Source of the DNA: Streptomyces sp. TLI_235
Lineage (GTDB): Bacteria > Actinomycetota > Actinomycetes > Streptomycetales > Streptomycetaceae
Assembly: GCA_002300355.1 (NCBI GenBank)
Contig: NSGV01000001.1
Location: 62,001-126,000, forward strand
Direction: 5' to 3'
Length of the DNA: 64,000 nt
The translations under genes were made by a program, and so were the position numbers. Of this stretch, positions 56,344 to 64,000 are shown piece after piece (positions within the stretch are counted from its first letter, which is position 1; each line of letters begins with the position of its first letter). A model generated the notes under the pieces. The model saw nothing but the letters and a program-made list of their open reading frames with translations. It was not told the origin of the DNA and searched no databases.

Positions 56344-57246
56344 ATGTCCTGGACCCGCAGAGTCCTTGCCGCCGGCGTGCTGACGGCCGGAGCGCTGGCC
56401 GCCACGGCCGGTCCGGCCAGTGCCCACGGCTCGCTTTTCGGCCCCACCAGCCGGGTGGCGGCCTGCTACGCCGAAGGCCCCGAGCACCCGCAGTCCCAGG
56501 TGTGCAAGGACCTGGTCGCGATGAGCGGCACCCAGCCGCTGTACGACTGGAACGAGGTCAACATCGCCGACGCCGGCGGTCGCAGCCAGCAGATCATCCC
56601 GGACGGCAAGCTGTGCTCGGCCAACCGCGACAAGTACAAGGCGCTCGACATGGCCCGCACCGACTGGCCTGCCACCACCGTCACCGCGGGCACCACCACC
56701 TTCAACTTCCGCGTGACCGCGCCGCACCAGGGCGTCATGACGCTCTACATCACCAAGACCGGCTACAACCCGACCCAGCCGCTCAAGTGGTCCGACCTCG
56801 AACTGGCCAGCCCGGTCGCGCAGTACGCCACCGGACGGACCGCCACCAACGGGTACTACACCTTCACCGGCACCCTGCCCAACCGCACCGGCCGCCAGTT
56901 GGTGTACCTCGTCTGGCAGCGCACCGACAGTCCGGAGGCGTTCTACGGCTGCTCGGACGTCACCTTCGGCGGCACCGCGACCGCCGCGCTCGCGGCCGCG
57001 CACACCCCCGGCAACCCGACCGAGCAGCAACTCACCGCCGACGCGGCCAAGTCCACCGTGGCCTACCACGACCACGGCGCGGCGGCGGCCGCGCCCGCGG
57101 ACCTCGCGATGGCCCCGGCCTCGCTCGCCACCGACTCCGCCTCCTCGGCCGCGCTGCTCGGCCTGGTCGGCCTCTCCCTGGTCTCCGCCGGCGTGTCCGG
57201 CGTCTACCTGTACCGCCGCACCCGGACGGTCGCCGCCGCCGTCTGA
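56344..57246 (+). CDS. Membrane-anchored AA10 lytic polysaccharide monooxygenase
   Basis: 300 residues. A signal peptide ending ASA|H exposes His28, the first copper-brace residue; the second is His128 in APHQGV, and FYGCSDVTF gives the axial aromatic residue. These cleave chitin or cellulose oxidatively outside the cell. Unusually, a short linker is followed by a C-terminal membrane helix (LLGLVGLSLVSAGVSGVYLY) and RRTR, so it stays on the cell surface rather than being secreted. A perfect terminator follows. Confidence 0.93.
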   Translation: MSWTRRVLAAGVLTAGALAATAGPASAHGSLFGPTSRVAACYAEGPEHPQSQVCKDLVAMSGTQPLYDWNEVNIADAGGRSQQIIPDGKLCSANRDKYKALDMARTDWPATTVTAGTTTFNFRVTAPHQGVMTLYITKTGYNPTQPLKWSDLELASPVAQYATGRTATNGYYTFTGTLPNRTGRQLVYLVWQRTDSPEAFYGCSDVTFGGTATAALAAAHTPGNPTEQQLTADAAKSTVAYHDHGAAAAAPADLAMAPASLATDSASSAALLGLVGLSLVSAGVSGVYLYRRTRTVAAAV

Positions 57247-57276
57247 CCACGGATCTGATCACCCGGGCCGGTCGGC

Positions 57277-57312
57277 CCGTGGCCCTGCAGGTGCGCAACT
57301 GCAGGGCCACGG
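57277..57312 (+). terminator. Terminator after the LPMO gene
   Basis: A perfect 14-bp stem (57277-57290 with 57299-57312) with an 8-base loop, 30 bases past the LPMO stop. Confidence 0.85.
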
Positions 57313-57424
57313 AGTGGTGTTGATCACCTCACCGACTGATCACAGCTCCGCAACACGCCGGACCCGGCGGCCCGGCGCAGCGGTAGCGTCGGGGCGCTTC
57401 AGCCCGCCCGTCCCTGGGGAGCCC

Positions 57425-58000
57425 ATGCGCCTGAGTACCACCACCCTCGCCCGCACCACACTTGTCTGCGCCACATTCGCCCGCACCGCACTCGTCTGCG
57501 CCGCCGTCCTCGCCGCCGCCATGGCCTGCGCCGACCCGGGATCGTCGGCCTCGTCCGTGACCGCGGGGGCGGCTCCGGTCTCCGGCCCCGCCAAGGCGGT
57601 GGGCGATGCGACCGCCGTGACCAAGCAGCTGCTGGCCACCGGCCTGCCGGTGAAGCTGACGGTCGCCTACACCGACGCCGACGACCCGGAGCGCCGCCTC
57701 GGGCAGCCCCACCAGTACGTCTCCAAGACGGCCTTCGACGACACCCGGGTGTCGGGCAGCCCGCTGGCGAAGGAGGACGCGGTCGGCCACCGGCGCGACG
57801 CGGTCTCCTACGGCGGCACGGTCGAGATCTTCGCGACCTCCGAGGACGCCGAGGCACGGGTGCGGGACATCGGCGGCGAGCAGCAGTCGTCCGGCGCCGC
57901 CAGGCCGGACTACGTCTACCGCTCGGGTGTGGTCGTGGTCCGGGTGTCCCACCTGCTGACCCCCGAGCAGGCGCGCGCCTACGAGGCGGCGATCGGCTGA
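57425..58000 (+). CDS. Exported protein with duplicated signal region
   Basis: 191 residues (ATG at 57425, GGGGAG upstream). The N-terminus contains an in-frame tandem duplication, ARTTLVCATF then ARTALVCAAV, in the hydrophobic core, followed by LAAAMAC, a weak lipobox. The mature part (VTKQLLATGLPVKLTVAYT, VSYGGTVEIFATSEDAEA) has no family I can name. Probably exported, perhaps lipid-anchored at the Cys. Ends just before a strong terminator. Confidence 0.75.
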   Translation: MRLSTTTLARTTLVCATFARTALVCAAVLAAAMACADPGSSASSVTAGAAPVSGPAKAVGDATAVTKQLLATGLPVKLTVAYTDADDPERRLGQPHQYVSKTAFDDTRVSGSPLAKEDAVGHRRDAVSYGGTVEIFATSEDAEARVRDIGGEQQSSGAARPDYVYRSGVVVVRVSHLLTPEQARAYEAAIG

Positions 58001-58012
58001 GTGCCCGGGCCC

Positions 58013-58048
58013 GGTGCCTCCGTCGGGCCCGTCCCCGACGGAGGCACC
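58013..58048 (+). terminator. Terminator after the exported-protein gene
   Basis: A perfect 15-bp stem (58013-58027 with 58034-58048) with a 6-base loop, 12 bases past the stop. Confidence 0.82.
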
Positions 58049-58079
58049 TCCCGGGAACGAGGTCCCGCCCGAAGCCGCC

Positions 58080-58110
58080 GCAGCGCCTCGCCCCGGCAGC
58101 GCCTCGCCCC
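58080..58110 (+). repeat. 15-bp direct repeat
   Basis: GCAGCGCCTCGCCCC occurs at 58080-58094 and 58096-58110, separated by one base, in the spacer before the SRPBCC gene. Confidence 0.9.
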
Positions 58111-58181
58111 AAAGGAGGCACGGGCACGGGACCTCTGGGATCCTGGCCGTACCATGCCCCCACGCACCGCGAGGAGCGGCC

Positions 58182-58625
58182 ATGTCCGGACAGTTCGAGG
58201 CGACCGTCGAGATCGACCGCCCTGTCGAACAGGTCTTCGCCTACCTGGCGGACGGCCGGCACGACCCCGAATTCAGCCCCCGGGTCCAGGAGATCAGCAA
58301 GACCCCGGACGGCCCGACCGCCGTCGGCACGGTCTTCCGCAGCACGGTGAAGGACGCCGGGATGAAGTCGTCCCGCGAGTTCCGGATCACCCGCTTGGAG
58401 GCACCGCGCACCGTCCGGTGGGCGGAGCAGAGCAAGAACCTCATCACCGCCGAGGGCGGCTACGACCTCGAACCGCTACCGGACGGCCGGACCAGGGTCC
58501 GGATCTTCAACGAGCTCGAGGGCCACGGCCTCGGCAAGCTCCTGCTCGGGCCCGCCCTGCACGCCGCCCGCAAGGACGCGCCCGCCTTCGGCGACCGCAT
58601 CAAGTCGGCCGTCGAGCACTCCTGA
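58182..58625 (+). CDS. SRPBCC/polyketide cyclase-like protein
   Basis: 147 residues of the START-like hydrophobic-ligand fold: VEIDRPVEQVFAYLADG, FRITRLEAPRTVRWAEQS, and the C-terminal helix LLGPALHAARKDAPAFGDRI. Start at 58182, GAGGAG upstream. Such proteins are lipid, steroid or polyketide binders or cyclases. No biosynthetic partners are adjacent; the ligand is unknown. Confidence 0.9.
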   Translation: MSGQFEATVEIDRPVEQVFAYLADGRHDPEFSPRVQEISKTPDGPTAVGTVFRSTVKDAGMKSSREFRITRLEAPRTVRWAEQSKNLITAEGGYDLEPLPDGRTRVRIFNELEGHGLGKLLLGPALHAARKDAPAFGDRIKSAVEHS

Positions 58626-58884
58626 CGGAGCATCACTTCGGTGCCCCGCTTCGGCGCGCCACTTCGGAGGGCCCGGCCGGACCGGCGCCGAGGCCTGCCG
58701 GGCGGCCGGCGCGGTTGCCGTCGGCCCGGGCTGCGGCGACCGTGGGAAGGTGGAGTGCCGCCGCGGCGTGCGGACCAGCGCCGGGACGGCCCTGCACCGA
58801 GCACGCCGGCCGGTCGCGCGCGCCCTCCCGGACACCGCAGTCCCGCGGGTGCGCGCTCCCGGCCCGAGCGCAAGGGAGCAGTAC

Positions 58885-60042
58885 ATGACCGAGGCCCGCC
58901 CCGGCACCGACCGGCATGTCACCGACGGCACCTCTCGGTTCCCGGCACGGCCGGAGGGCGACCGCCGCGAGGCCGCCGCCGACCTTCGGCGCGTCGGCAT
59001 CAACCCGGACTTCTGGTACCCGGTGGCCCTGTCACGAAAGATCGCGAAGCAGCGCACCTTCCCCGCGGTCTTCGCCGGCGAGCGGATCGCGCTGTACCGC
59101 GGCCGCAGCGGCCGGGTCTACGCCCTGGAGGACCGCTGCGCGCACCGCCAGGTACCGCTGAGCATGGGCGTGGTGGAGGACGAGATCCTGCGCTGCTGCT
59201 ACCACGCCTGGGCCTACCGCGGGAACGGGCACATCTCGCAGATCCCCTACCTTCCGAAGGGCTGCGAGCGGCCGCCGCGCGGGGTGCGGTCGTTCCCGGT
59301 GCGGGAGGCGTACGGCCTGGTGTTCGTCTTCCCCGGCGATCCGGCGAAGGCCGATTCGGCGCCCTTCCCGGTGCTGCCGGAGTACGACTCGCCCGCGCAC
59401 CGCACGATGACGTTCTCGCGCACGGTGCGGTGCCACTACTCGTTCATGCACGAGAACCTGCTGGACATGAACCACCAGTTCCTGCACCGAGGCGTGCTGG
59501 GCAGGATCCAGCCCGAGCTGCTCGGCTACGAGAGCGGCCCGGACTCCGTGGAGGCGCGCTACCTCTTCGTGCCGGCCGGAGGCAGGAAGGACCGCGGCGC
59601 CGGCCTGCTGTCCGCCGAGGGGTTCGGCGGCAAGCAGAGCCCGGACGTCATCACCATCCGCACCGGGTACCCCTACCAGACCCTGCACGACGTCCCGGAG
59701 AGTGCCGAGCTCCCCGCCTTCTCGCTCTGGGCGGCCTACGTGCCGGAGGACGCCGAGCAGCGCACCAACCACGCCTACGGGCTGCTGATGATCGCCAAGC
59801 CGCCCGTCCCCGGGGCGCTCCACCTGGCCTGGCCGTTCATCCGGCGGTTCACCGAGCGGGTGTTCGCCCAGGACAGGACGGCCGTCGAGGCCGAGCAGCG
59901 GGCCTGGGACGAGCAGGGCGGCGACCGCAACCACGAGGTGTTCCCGCTGATCCTGGACGTCCGGGACGTGCTGCGCAGCAACGGCGTGCCGATCCGGTCC
60001 CACACACCCGTCAACGGCTCGACCGAGCGGAGGCGTCCGTGA
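58885..60042 (+). CDS. Rieske-type non-heme iron oxygenase
   Basis: 385 residues (GGGAG upstream). A Rieske 2Fe-2S domain near the N-terminus has C85-x-H87 and C104-x2-H107 (CAH...CCYH, 16 residues apart). The catalytic iron site follows with D-x2-H-x3-H in LLDMNHQFLHRG. Members act on aromatics, sterols and other small molecules, needing a separate reductase that is not in view. It overlaps the next gene by 4 bases (GTGA). Confidence 0.92.
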   Translation: MTEARPGTDRHVTDGTSRFPARPEGDRREAAADLRRVGINPDFWYPVALSRKIAKQRTFPAVFAGERIALYRGRSGRVYALEDRCAHRQVPLSMGVVEDEILRCCYHAWAYRGNGHISQIPYLPKGCERPPRGVRSFPVREAYGLVFVFPGDPAKADSAPFPVLPEYDSPAHRTMTFSRTVRCHYSFMHENLLDMNHQFLHRGVLGRIQPELLGYESGPDSVEARYLFVPAGGRKDRGAGLLSAEGFGGKQSPDVITIRTGYPYQTLHDVPESAELPAFSLWAAYVPEDAEQRTNHAYGLLMIAKPPVPGALHLAWPFIRRFTERVFAQDRTAVEAEQRAWDEQGGDRNHEVFPLILDVRDVLRSNGVPIRSHTPVNGSTERRRP

Positions 60043-60272
60043 AGGATCTCAAGTTCGAGCAGAAGCGCTCGCTGTCGCGGATCGAGGCCGCGGCGCAGCT
60101 GGAGGCGCTGGCGGCCGCGCTGCGGCACGGCGGTTCGGCGGAGTTGGAACTCGGCCCCGGGGTGCTGACGCTGCGCGTTCCCGACGAGCTGCACACCGAG
60201 CTGGAGGTGGAGGCGGGCGAGGGCGAGATCGAGTTGGAGATCGAGCTGAAGTGGTCGACCGAGGCCGACTGA
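60039..60272 (+). CDS. amphi-Trp domain protein
   Basis: 77 residues, GTG start in a 4-base overlap with the Rieske gene. Matches the amphi-Trp domain family (KFEQKRSLSRIEAAAQLEALAAAL; LRVPDELHTELEVEAGEGE; WSTEA). Its amphipathic, acidic C-terminus suggests membrane or protein binding. Coupling to the oxygenase implies it is a partner or assembly factor, which I have not seen described. Confidence 0.85.
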   Translation: MKDLKFEQKRSLSRIEAAAQLEALAAALRHGGSAELELGPGVLTLRVPDELHTELEVEAGEGEIELEIELKWSTEAD

Positions 60273-60820
60273 CGGCCCGGCCCACCACTGAAACCCAACG
60301 AGTCGTCAAGTAGGTCGAGTTGGGACCGTCGGGAGTCGCGGGAAGGCCGCGACTCCGCCGGCCCCTGTCCGTCCGCCCCGTGGATCACGCCTTACCACAC
60401 GATCCGCATCCCTTGCGGCGATCCCGCCGGAATCCGCTCGCACGAGCGAATCCGGCGCCGGACCCCGGCATGACAACTCCTGGTGCGGCAAGTCTGGTTG
60501 GCGGCACCGACCGACGAGCCGACGGCCCGCCCTTCGCCTGCCACCGACAGACGTGCGAATACCTGGCATGTCCCACAAGATTGCGCTAAACCACGTGTAC
60601 AGCAGTGTTTTTGAGTGTGTGTCAGATATGTCCTGAAACCGGCTATGCTTCTTCCGGCCCGGCCGCCGCATCACCACTGCACCACCGCTGCACCGCCGTT
60701 GCACCAGGTCACCGCGGTGGACGCGGGAGCCGCACCGCGTGCCGAGACGCAGCCCCACGCCTCCGGAGGGCCCGCCCACCCGTCCGTCCCCCCTGCTCGC
60801 TCGATCGCTTGAGGATGCCG
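60273..60820. other. Spacer upstream of the conservon
   Basis: 548 bases without a supported gene. Contents: a perfect 10-bp stem terminator of the oxygenase unit (60332-60356), a short hairpin near 60430, and promoter-like sequence at 60595-60650 with a -10-like TATGCT at 60644-60649. It ends at the cvnA start at 60821. Confidence 0.5.
60332..60356 (+). terminator. Terminator after the amphi-Trp gene
   Basis: A perfect 10-bp stem (60332-60341 with 60347-60356) with loop GAAGG, 60 bases past the amphi-Trp stop. Confidence 0.75.
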
Positions 60821-62380
60821 ATGCTTCATGCTGGATCGTCTCCCGCCAACCGGGTCTCCGCTCCTGCCCTCGGATGGCTCCTGCCCACGGTGGTGACGGC
60901 TGCGGCCGCGGTCGTCGCCGTTGCGGTGGTCTCCGCCGGCGCCCGCGCGGGAGTCGTCTGGTGCGGGCTGGCGGGCACGGCCGCGGTGGCTGTGGTGGCC
61001 GCCGAGGCGGCCCGGCGGGGGCGCGCGCTGGCGGCCGCGCGCGAGCAGTTCGCCCGGCGCGAGGACGAACTGCGCAGCCGGCTGGCCCGGCAGGAGGCCG
61101 AGGCCGTCCAACTGGCCAGGGTCGCCCTGCCCGAGGCGGTGGCCCGGCTGCAGCGCGGCGAGTTCCCCGAGGACGTACTGAAGGCCTACGAGTCCCAGGA
61201 CACCGGCGAGGCAACCGACTTCCGGGCCGCCCGACAGGCCGTGCTGCGCACCGTGCTGGAGGCCGTCGACAATGAGGAGGGCATGCGCGAGTCCGCCCAG
61301 CGGGCGTTCGTGAACATCGCCCGCCGGGTCCAGGCGATCGTCCACCGGCAGGCCCAGGACCTGCGCTCCATGGAGGACAAGCACGGCAACGACCCGGCCG
61401 TCCTCGACGACCTGCTGCTACTGGACCACGGCAACGCGCTGATCGGCCGTCTCGCCGACAGCATCGCCGTGCTCGGCGGCGCCCGGCCCGGCCGCCAGTG
61501 GAGCCGGGCCGTGCCGCTGTACAGCGTGCTGCGCGGCGGCATCTCGCGGATCCTCGACTACCGGCGGGTGGAGCTGCACCCAGTCTCCGAGGTCGCCGTC
61601 GTCGGCCCGGCCGTCGAACCGCTCATCCACGCGGTCGCCGAGCTGCTGGACAACGCCACCCGGTACTCGCCGCCGCACACCAGGGTGCACCTGTCCGCCG
61701 CCGAGGTGCAGGCCGGGATAGCGATCGAGATCGAGGACGGCGGTCTGAGCCTCAGCGAGGAGGGCCGCGCCCGGGCCGAGCGGATGCTCCGCGAGGCGCA
61801 GGCCGGCATCGACCTCAACGACCTCGGCGAGACCCCCCGGCTCGGCCTGGCCGTGGTCGGCCGCCTCTCCCGGGCGTACGGGTTCCAGGTCTCGCTGCGC
61901 CCCTCCGCGTACGGCGGTGTCCGCGCCGTGCTGATCGTGCCGCAGGAACTCATCACCACGGCGCCCGCCACCGGCAGGGCGCACGGCATCGGCGCCGCCG
62001 CCGGCCTGCGGCCGCTCACGGGTGCCTTCCCGCAGCCCGCCACCGGGCCGCGGCCCCACGGGCAGACCACGGCGGGCGCGTTCTCCGCCGGGTCCTCCTT
62101 CGGTTCGGCCGGCGGGGCCCTCGCGGACTCGAACCGAACGGCGAACGAGTTTCCGGCGGCGATCGAGCGGTCCCCGAACGGGCTCCCGCAGCGCCGCCGC
62201 CACGCCAGGTCCTCCCGGCCGGGCCCGGTGGAGGTCTCCCCGGTCCCCGAGCCGGCCCAGGCACCGGTGCAGCCCGGCATGTGGCTGGCCGCGTTCCACG
62301 AGGGGGTGAACGGCCACGCGCCGTCCACCGGTGCGGGGGACCACACCAGTGAAGAGTCGGCAGGGAAGGGCGAGCAGTGA
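60821..62380 (+). CDS. cvnA: Conservon sensor-kinase-like protein (CvnA type)
   Basis: 519 residues from the ATG at 60821 (GAGG 6 bases upstream; an ATG at 60815 is too close to it). One or two membrane helices at the N-terminus (LLPTVVTAAAAVVAVAVVSAG), a coiled region, then a HATPase domain with ELLDNATRYSPPHTRVHLS, EDGGLSLSEEG and GLAVVGRLSRAYGF. The His kinase dimerisation motif is absent, as in conservon A proteins. A Pro/Ser-rich tail follows. It heads the cvnABCD(E) operon and likely signals to the GTPase. Confidence 0.93.
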   Translation: MLHAGSSPANRVSAPALGWLLPTVVTAAAAVVAVAVVSAGARAGVVWCGLAGTAAVAVVAAEAARRGRALAAAREQFARREDELRSRLARQEAEAVQLARVALPEAVARLQRGEFPEDVLKAYESQDTGEATDFRAARQAVLRTVLEAVDNEEGMRESAQRAFVNIARRVQAIVHRQAQDLRSMEDKHGNDPAVLDDLLLLDHGNALIGRLADSIAVLGGARPGRQWSRAVPLYSVLRGGISRILDYRRVELHPVSEVAVVGPAVEPLIHAVAELLDNATRYSPPHTRVHLSAAEVQAGIAIEIEDGGLSLSEEGRARAERMLREAQAGIDLNDLGETPRLGLAVVGRLSRAYGFQVSLRPSAYGGVRAVLIVPQELITTAPATGRAHGIGAAAGLRPLTGAFPQPATGPRPHGQTTAGAFSAGSSFGSAGGALADSNRTANEFPAAIERSPNGLPQRRRHARSSRPGPVEVSPVPEPAQAPVQPGMWLAAFHEGVNGHAPSTGAGDHTSEESAGKGEQ

Positions 62381-62784
62381 TGCAGCAGCGCAGCAACATG
62401 GACTGGATGCTCAAGGAGCTGGCGAACAGCGTCCCGCACACCCGCCACATCATCGTGCTGTCCGCGGACGGCCTGCGGATGGCGCAGTACGGCACCGACC
62501 CGGACACCGCGGACCGCCTGGCCGCCGCCTGCGCCGGTCTGCAGAGCCTGGCCACCGCGGTGGGGCACGAGTTCCCGCACGGCGACGGCCGGATGCGGCT
62601 GGTCGTGATCGAGGTCAGCGGCGGCTTCTTCTACCTGATGTCGGCCGGCGCCCGGGCCTACCTCGCCGTGCTCGCCGACGAGGGCGTAGACGCCGGCCTG
62701 ATGGGCCAGCGGATGCGGGACCTGGTCGCCCGGATCGGTGAGCATCTCAGTACACCGCCGCGCAACGGCGAGCAGGTCGCATGA
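62380..62784 (+). CDS. cvnB: Conservon roadblock/LC7 protein (CvnB type)
   Basis: 134 residues. Roadblock fold: MLKELANSVPHTRHIIVLSADGLRMAQYG, AGLQSLATAVGHEF, GGFFYLMSAGARAYLAVLAD. The ATG at 62380 shares one base with the cvnA stop; a GTG at 62377 is the alternative. Regulates the nucleotide cycle of the CvnD GTPase, as roadblock proteins do. It overlaps cvnC by four bases. Confidence 0.94.
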   Translation: MQQRSNMDWMLKELANSVPHTRHIIVLSADGLRMAQYGTDPDTADRLAAACAGLQSLATAVGHEFPHGDGRMRLVVIEVSGGFFYLMSAGARAYLAVLADEGVDAGLMGQRMRDLVARIGEHLSTPPRNGEQVA

Positions 62785-63140
62785 GTGCAGGCGACCAGGA
62801 TTGGGACGAGGGCATCCCCGAACGTCTCTATGTGATCACGCGAGGCCGCAGCGGCCTGGCCGAACAGGCCACGTTCGACCTGGTCACCCTGATCGTCTCC
62901 CGCTCCGAACCGGCGCCCACGATGCAGCCGGAGCACGCGGCGATCCTGCGGATCTGCGGATCGCCGCTCTCCGTGGCCGAGATCTCCGCCTATCTGCGGC
63001 TGCCGACCAGCGCGGTCACCGTGCTGCTGGCGGACCTCCTCGCCGAGGGACGGATCGAGGCGCGCTCCCCCGTCCCGCAGGCGATCCTTCCCGAGCGTGC
63101 CCTGCTGGAGGCGGTGATCCATGGACTTCAGAGGCTCTGA
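62781..63140 (+). CDS. cvnC: Conservon DUF742 protein (CvnC type)
   Basis: 119 residues. DUF742 pattern: RLYVITRGRSGLAEQATFDLVTLIV, ILRICGSPLSVAEISAYLRLPTSAV, VLLADLLAEGRIE. It resembles winged-helix DNA-binding domains. Overlaps cvnB by four bases and cvnD by twenty. Likely the adaptor in the conservon complex. Confidence 0.94.
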   Translation: MSAGDQDWDEGIPERLYVITRGRSGLAEQATFDLVTLIVSRSEPAPTMQPEHAAILRICGSPLSVAEISAYLRLPTSAVTVLLADLLAEGRIEARSPVPQAILPERALLEAVIHGLQRL

Positions 63141-63738
63141 CACCATTGCGGGGCCGGAGCGGGCGGACCTGCTCCCCGACTCGGCCACCATGGCGGTCAA
63201 GGTGGTGATCGTCGGCGGGTTCGGCGTCGGCAAGACGACCCTCGTCGGGTCGGTGAGCGAGATCCGACCGCTCACCACCGAGGAGACGATGACGCAGGCC
63301 GGTGCGGACGTCGACGACATCGCCGGGGTCGAGCGCAAGACCGAGACCACCGTCGCGATGGACTTCGGCCGGATCAGCATCACCGACGAACTGGTGCTCT
63401 ACGTCTTCGGCACCCCCGGACAGGAGCGGTTCTGGTTCCTCTGGAACGGGCTGTTCGAGGGCGCGCTCGGTGCTGTCGTCCTGGTCGACACCCGCCGACT
63501 GGAGGTCAGCTTCGACGTCATCGGACGGCTGGAGGACCGCTGCGTTCCGTTCGTCGTCGCCGTCAACTCCTTTCCGGAATCCCCCGGTTACCCGACCGAG
63601 GAGCTCCGGGCCGCCCTGGACCTGCCCGCCGAGGTGCCGATCGTCGCCTGCGACGCCCGTTCCCGCGAGTCCAGCCGGGACGTCCTGCTGACGCTGATGC
63701 GCTACCTGTACGGCCTCTCGGCCGCGGCGGCACGGTGA
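63121..63738 (+). CDS. cvnD: Conservon GTPase (CvnD type)
   Basis: 205 residues. P-loop GGFGVGKTT, switch II TPGQERFWFLW, and AVNSF in place of the usual NKxD, typical of conservon GTPases. Acts with CvnA-C as a GTP switch at the membrane, by analogy with Streptomyces coelicolor conservons. The P450 gene follows after 117 bases. Confidence 0.94.
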   Translation: MDFRGSDTIAGPERADLLPDSATMAVKVVIVGGFGVGKTTLVGSVSEIRPLTTEETMTQAGADVDDIAGVERKTETTVAMDFGRISITDELVLYVFGTPGQERFWFLWNGLFEGALGAVVLVDTRRLEVSFDVIGRLEDRCVPFVVAVNSFPESPGYPTEELRAALDLPAEVPIVACDARSRESSRDVLLTLMRYLYGLSAAAAR

Positions 63739-63855
63739 CCCGGCCGCCCGCCGCCGCCCCGCCTGAAGACCGGACCTGACGACCGTTCACGACGCCCTCC
63801 ACCGACCCCGATCGCCTTGACGACCCTGCCCCCCCACGCCGATTCCGGAGACACC

Positions 63856-64000
63856 GTGACCACTCCGTTCCCCGAGCACTCCGCACCGACACCGCCGCCC
63901 GGCTGCCCCGCCCACGGTCTCGGACCCGACGGCCTGCGCCGTCTCTACGGTCCCGAGGCCGAGGCCGACCCGGCCGGCCTGTACGAGAAGCTGCGCGCCG
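63856..64000 (+). CDS. Conservon-associated cytochrome P450 (partial)
   Basis: Begins with a GTG at 63856 (GGAG upstream) and runs off the right edge after 48 codons: PPGCPAHGLGP, then LRRLYGPEAEADPAGLYEKLR, the N-terminal pattern of P450s found next to conservon GTPases (often named cvnE). The heme region is outside the window. Confidence 0.8.
   Translation, partial: MTTPFPEHSAPTPPPGCPAHGLGPDGLRRLYGPEAEADPAGLYEKLRA

Overview
This 64 kb window is high-GC actinobacterial DNA with compact, often translationally coupled genes, frequent GTG/TTG starts, and marker loci typical of Streptomyces or Kitasatospora: a conservon (roadblock, DUF742 and GTPase genes followed by a P450), a SAV_915-family protein, a DasR-like site before a chitin-active oxygenase, and several TetR, MmyB-like and PucR-like regulators. 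I cannot separate the two genera from sequence alone. No rRNA, tRNA or CRISPR array was recognised.

Layout. 0-6 kb: edge of a lipoprotein gene, then mutA-mutB-meaB (methylmalonyl-CoA mutase and its GTPase chaperone), a perfect terminator and a copper chaperone. 6-11 kb: a membrane Ser/Thr kinase, a Uma2-fold protein and a molybdopterin oxidoreductase. 11-14 kb: an acyl-CoA dehydrogenase, SDR and TetR locus whose divergent promoter holds two near-identical operators. 14-22 kb: a P-loop kinase-like protein, monomeric isocitrate dehydrogenase, a lipid-kinase-like membrane protein, a 27-residue membrane peptide, LysR, crotonase and TetR genes. 22-26 kb: an APC permease and a YtcJ-like amidohydrolase. 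25.8-33 kb: a five-gene coupled operon (SWIM-like zinc protein, unknown, VWA, MoxR ATPase, DUF5682/TraB-like protein) resembling the uncharacterised yehL/M/P/Q set, followed by a separately transcribed Fic protein.

34-41 kb: a TDT transporter, a lipase and a divergent PucR-like regulator, each broken by one frameshift at an identical CACCCCG heptamer, then a coupled operon encoding a 69-residue peptide, a SAV_915 protein, a lone RAM domain and a diaminopimelate decarboxylase. 41-45 kb: a nuclease-like/FHA protein in operon with a Ser/Thr kinase carrying Sel1 repeats. 45-50 kb: phenylacetate-CoA ligase, a MarR/hydrolase pair, and an MFS exporter lying downstream of a DtxR-type iron box. 50-52.5 kb: a decayed region with two gene remnants. 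53-58 kb: a secreted hydrolase with a discoidin domain, DUF2871, a trmO gene cut short by a transposase remnant, a membrane-anchored LPMO and a possible lipoprotein. 58-64 kb: SRPBCC, a Rieske oxygenase coupled to an amphi-Trp protein, and the conservon.

Most interesting: the MoxR-VWA-DUF5682-SWIM operon; the kinase plus FHA-nuclease pair; the peptide/decarboxylase operon; the twin operators of the acyl-CoA dehydrogenase/molybdoenzyme locus; and the matched homopolymer frameshifts, which may be assembly errors.
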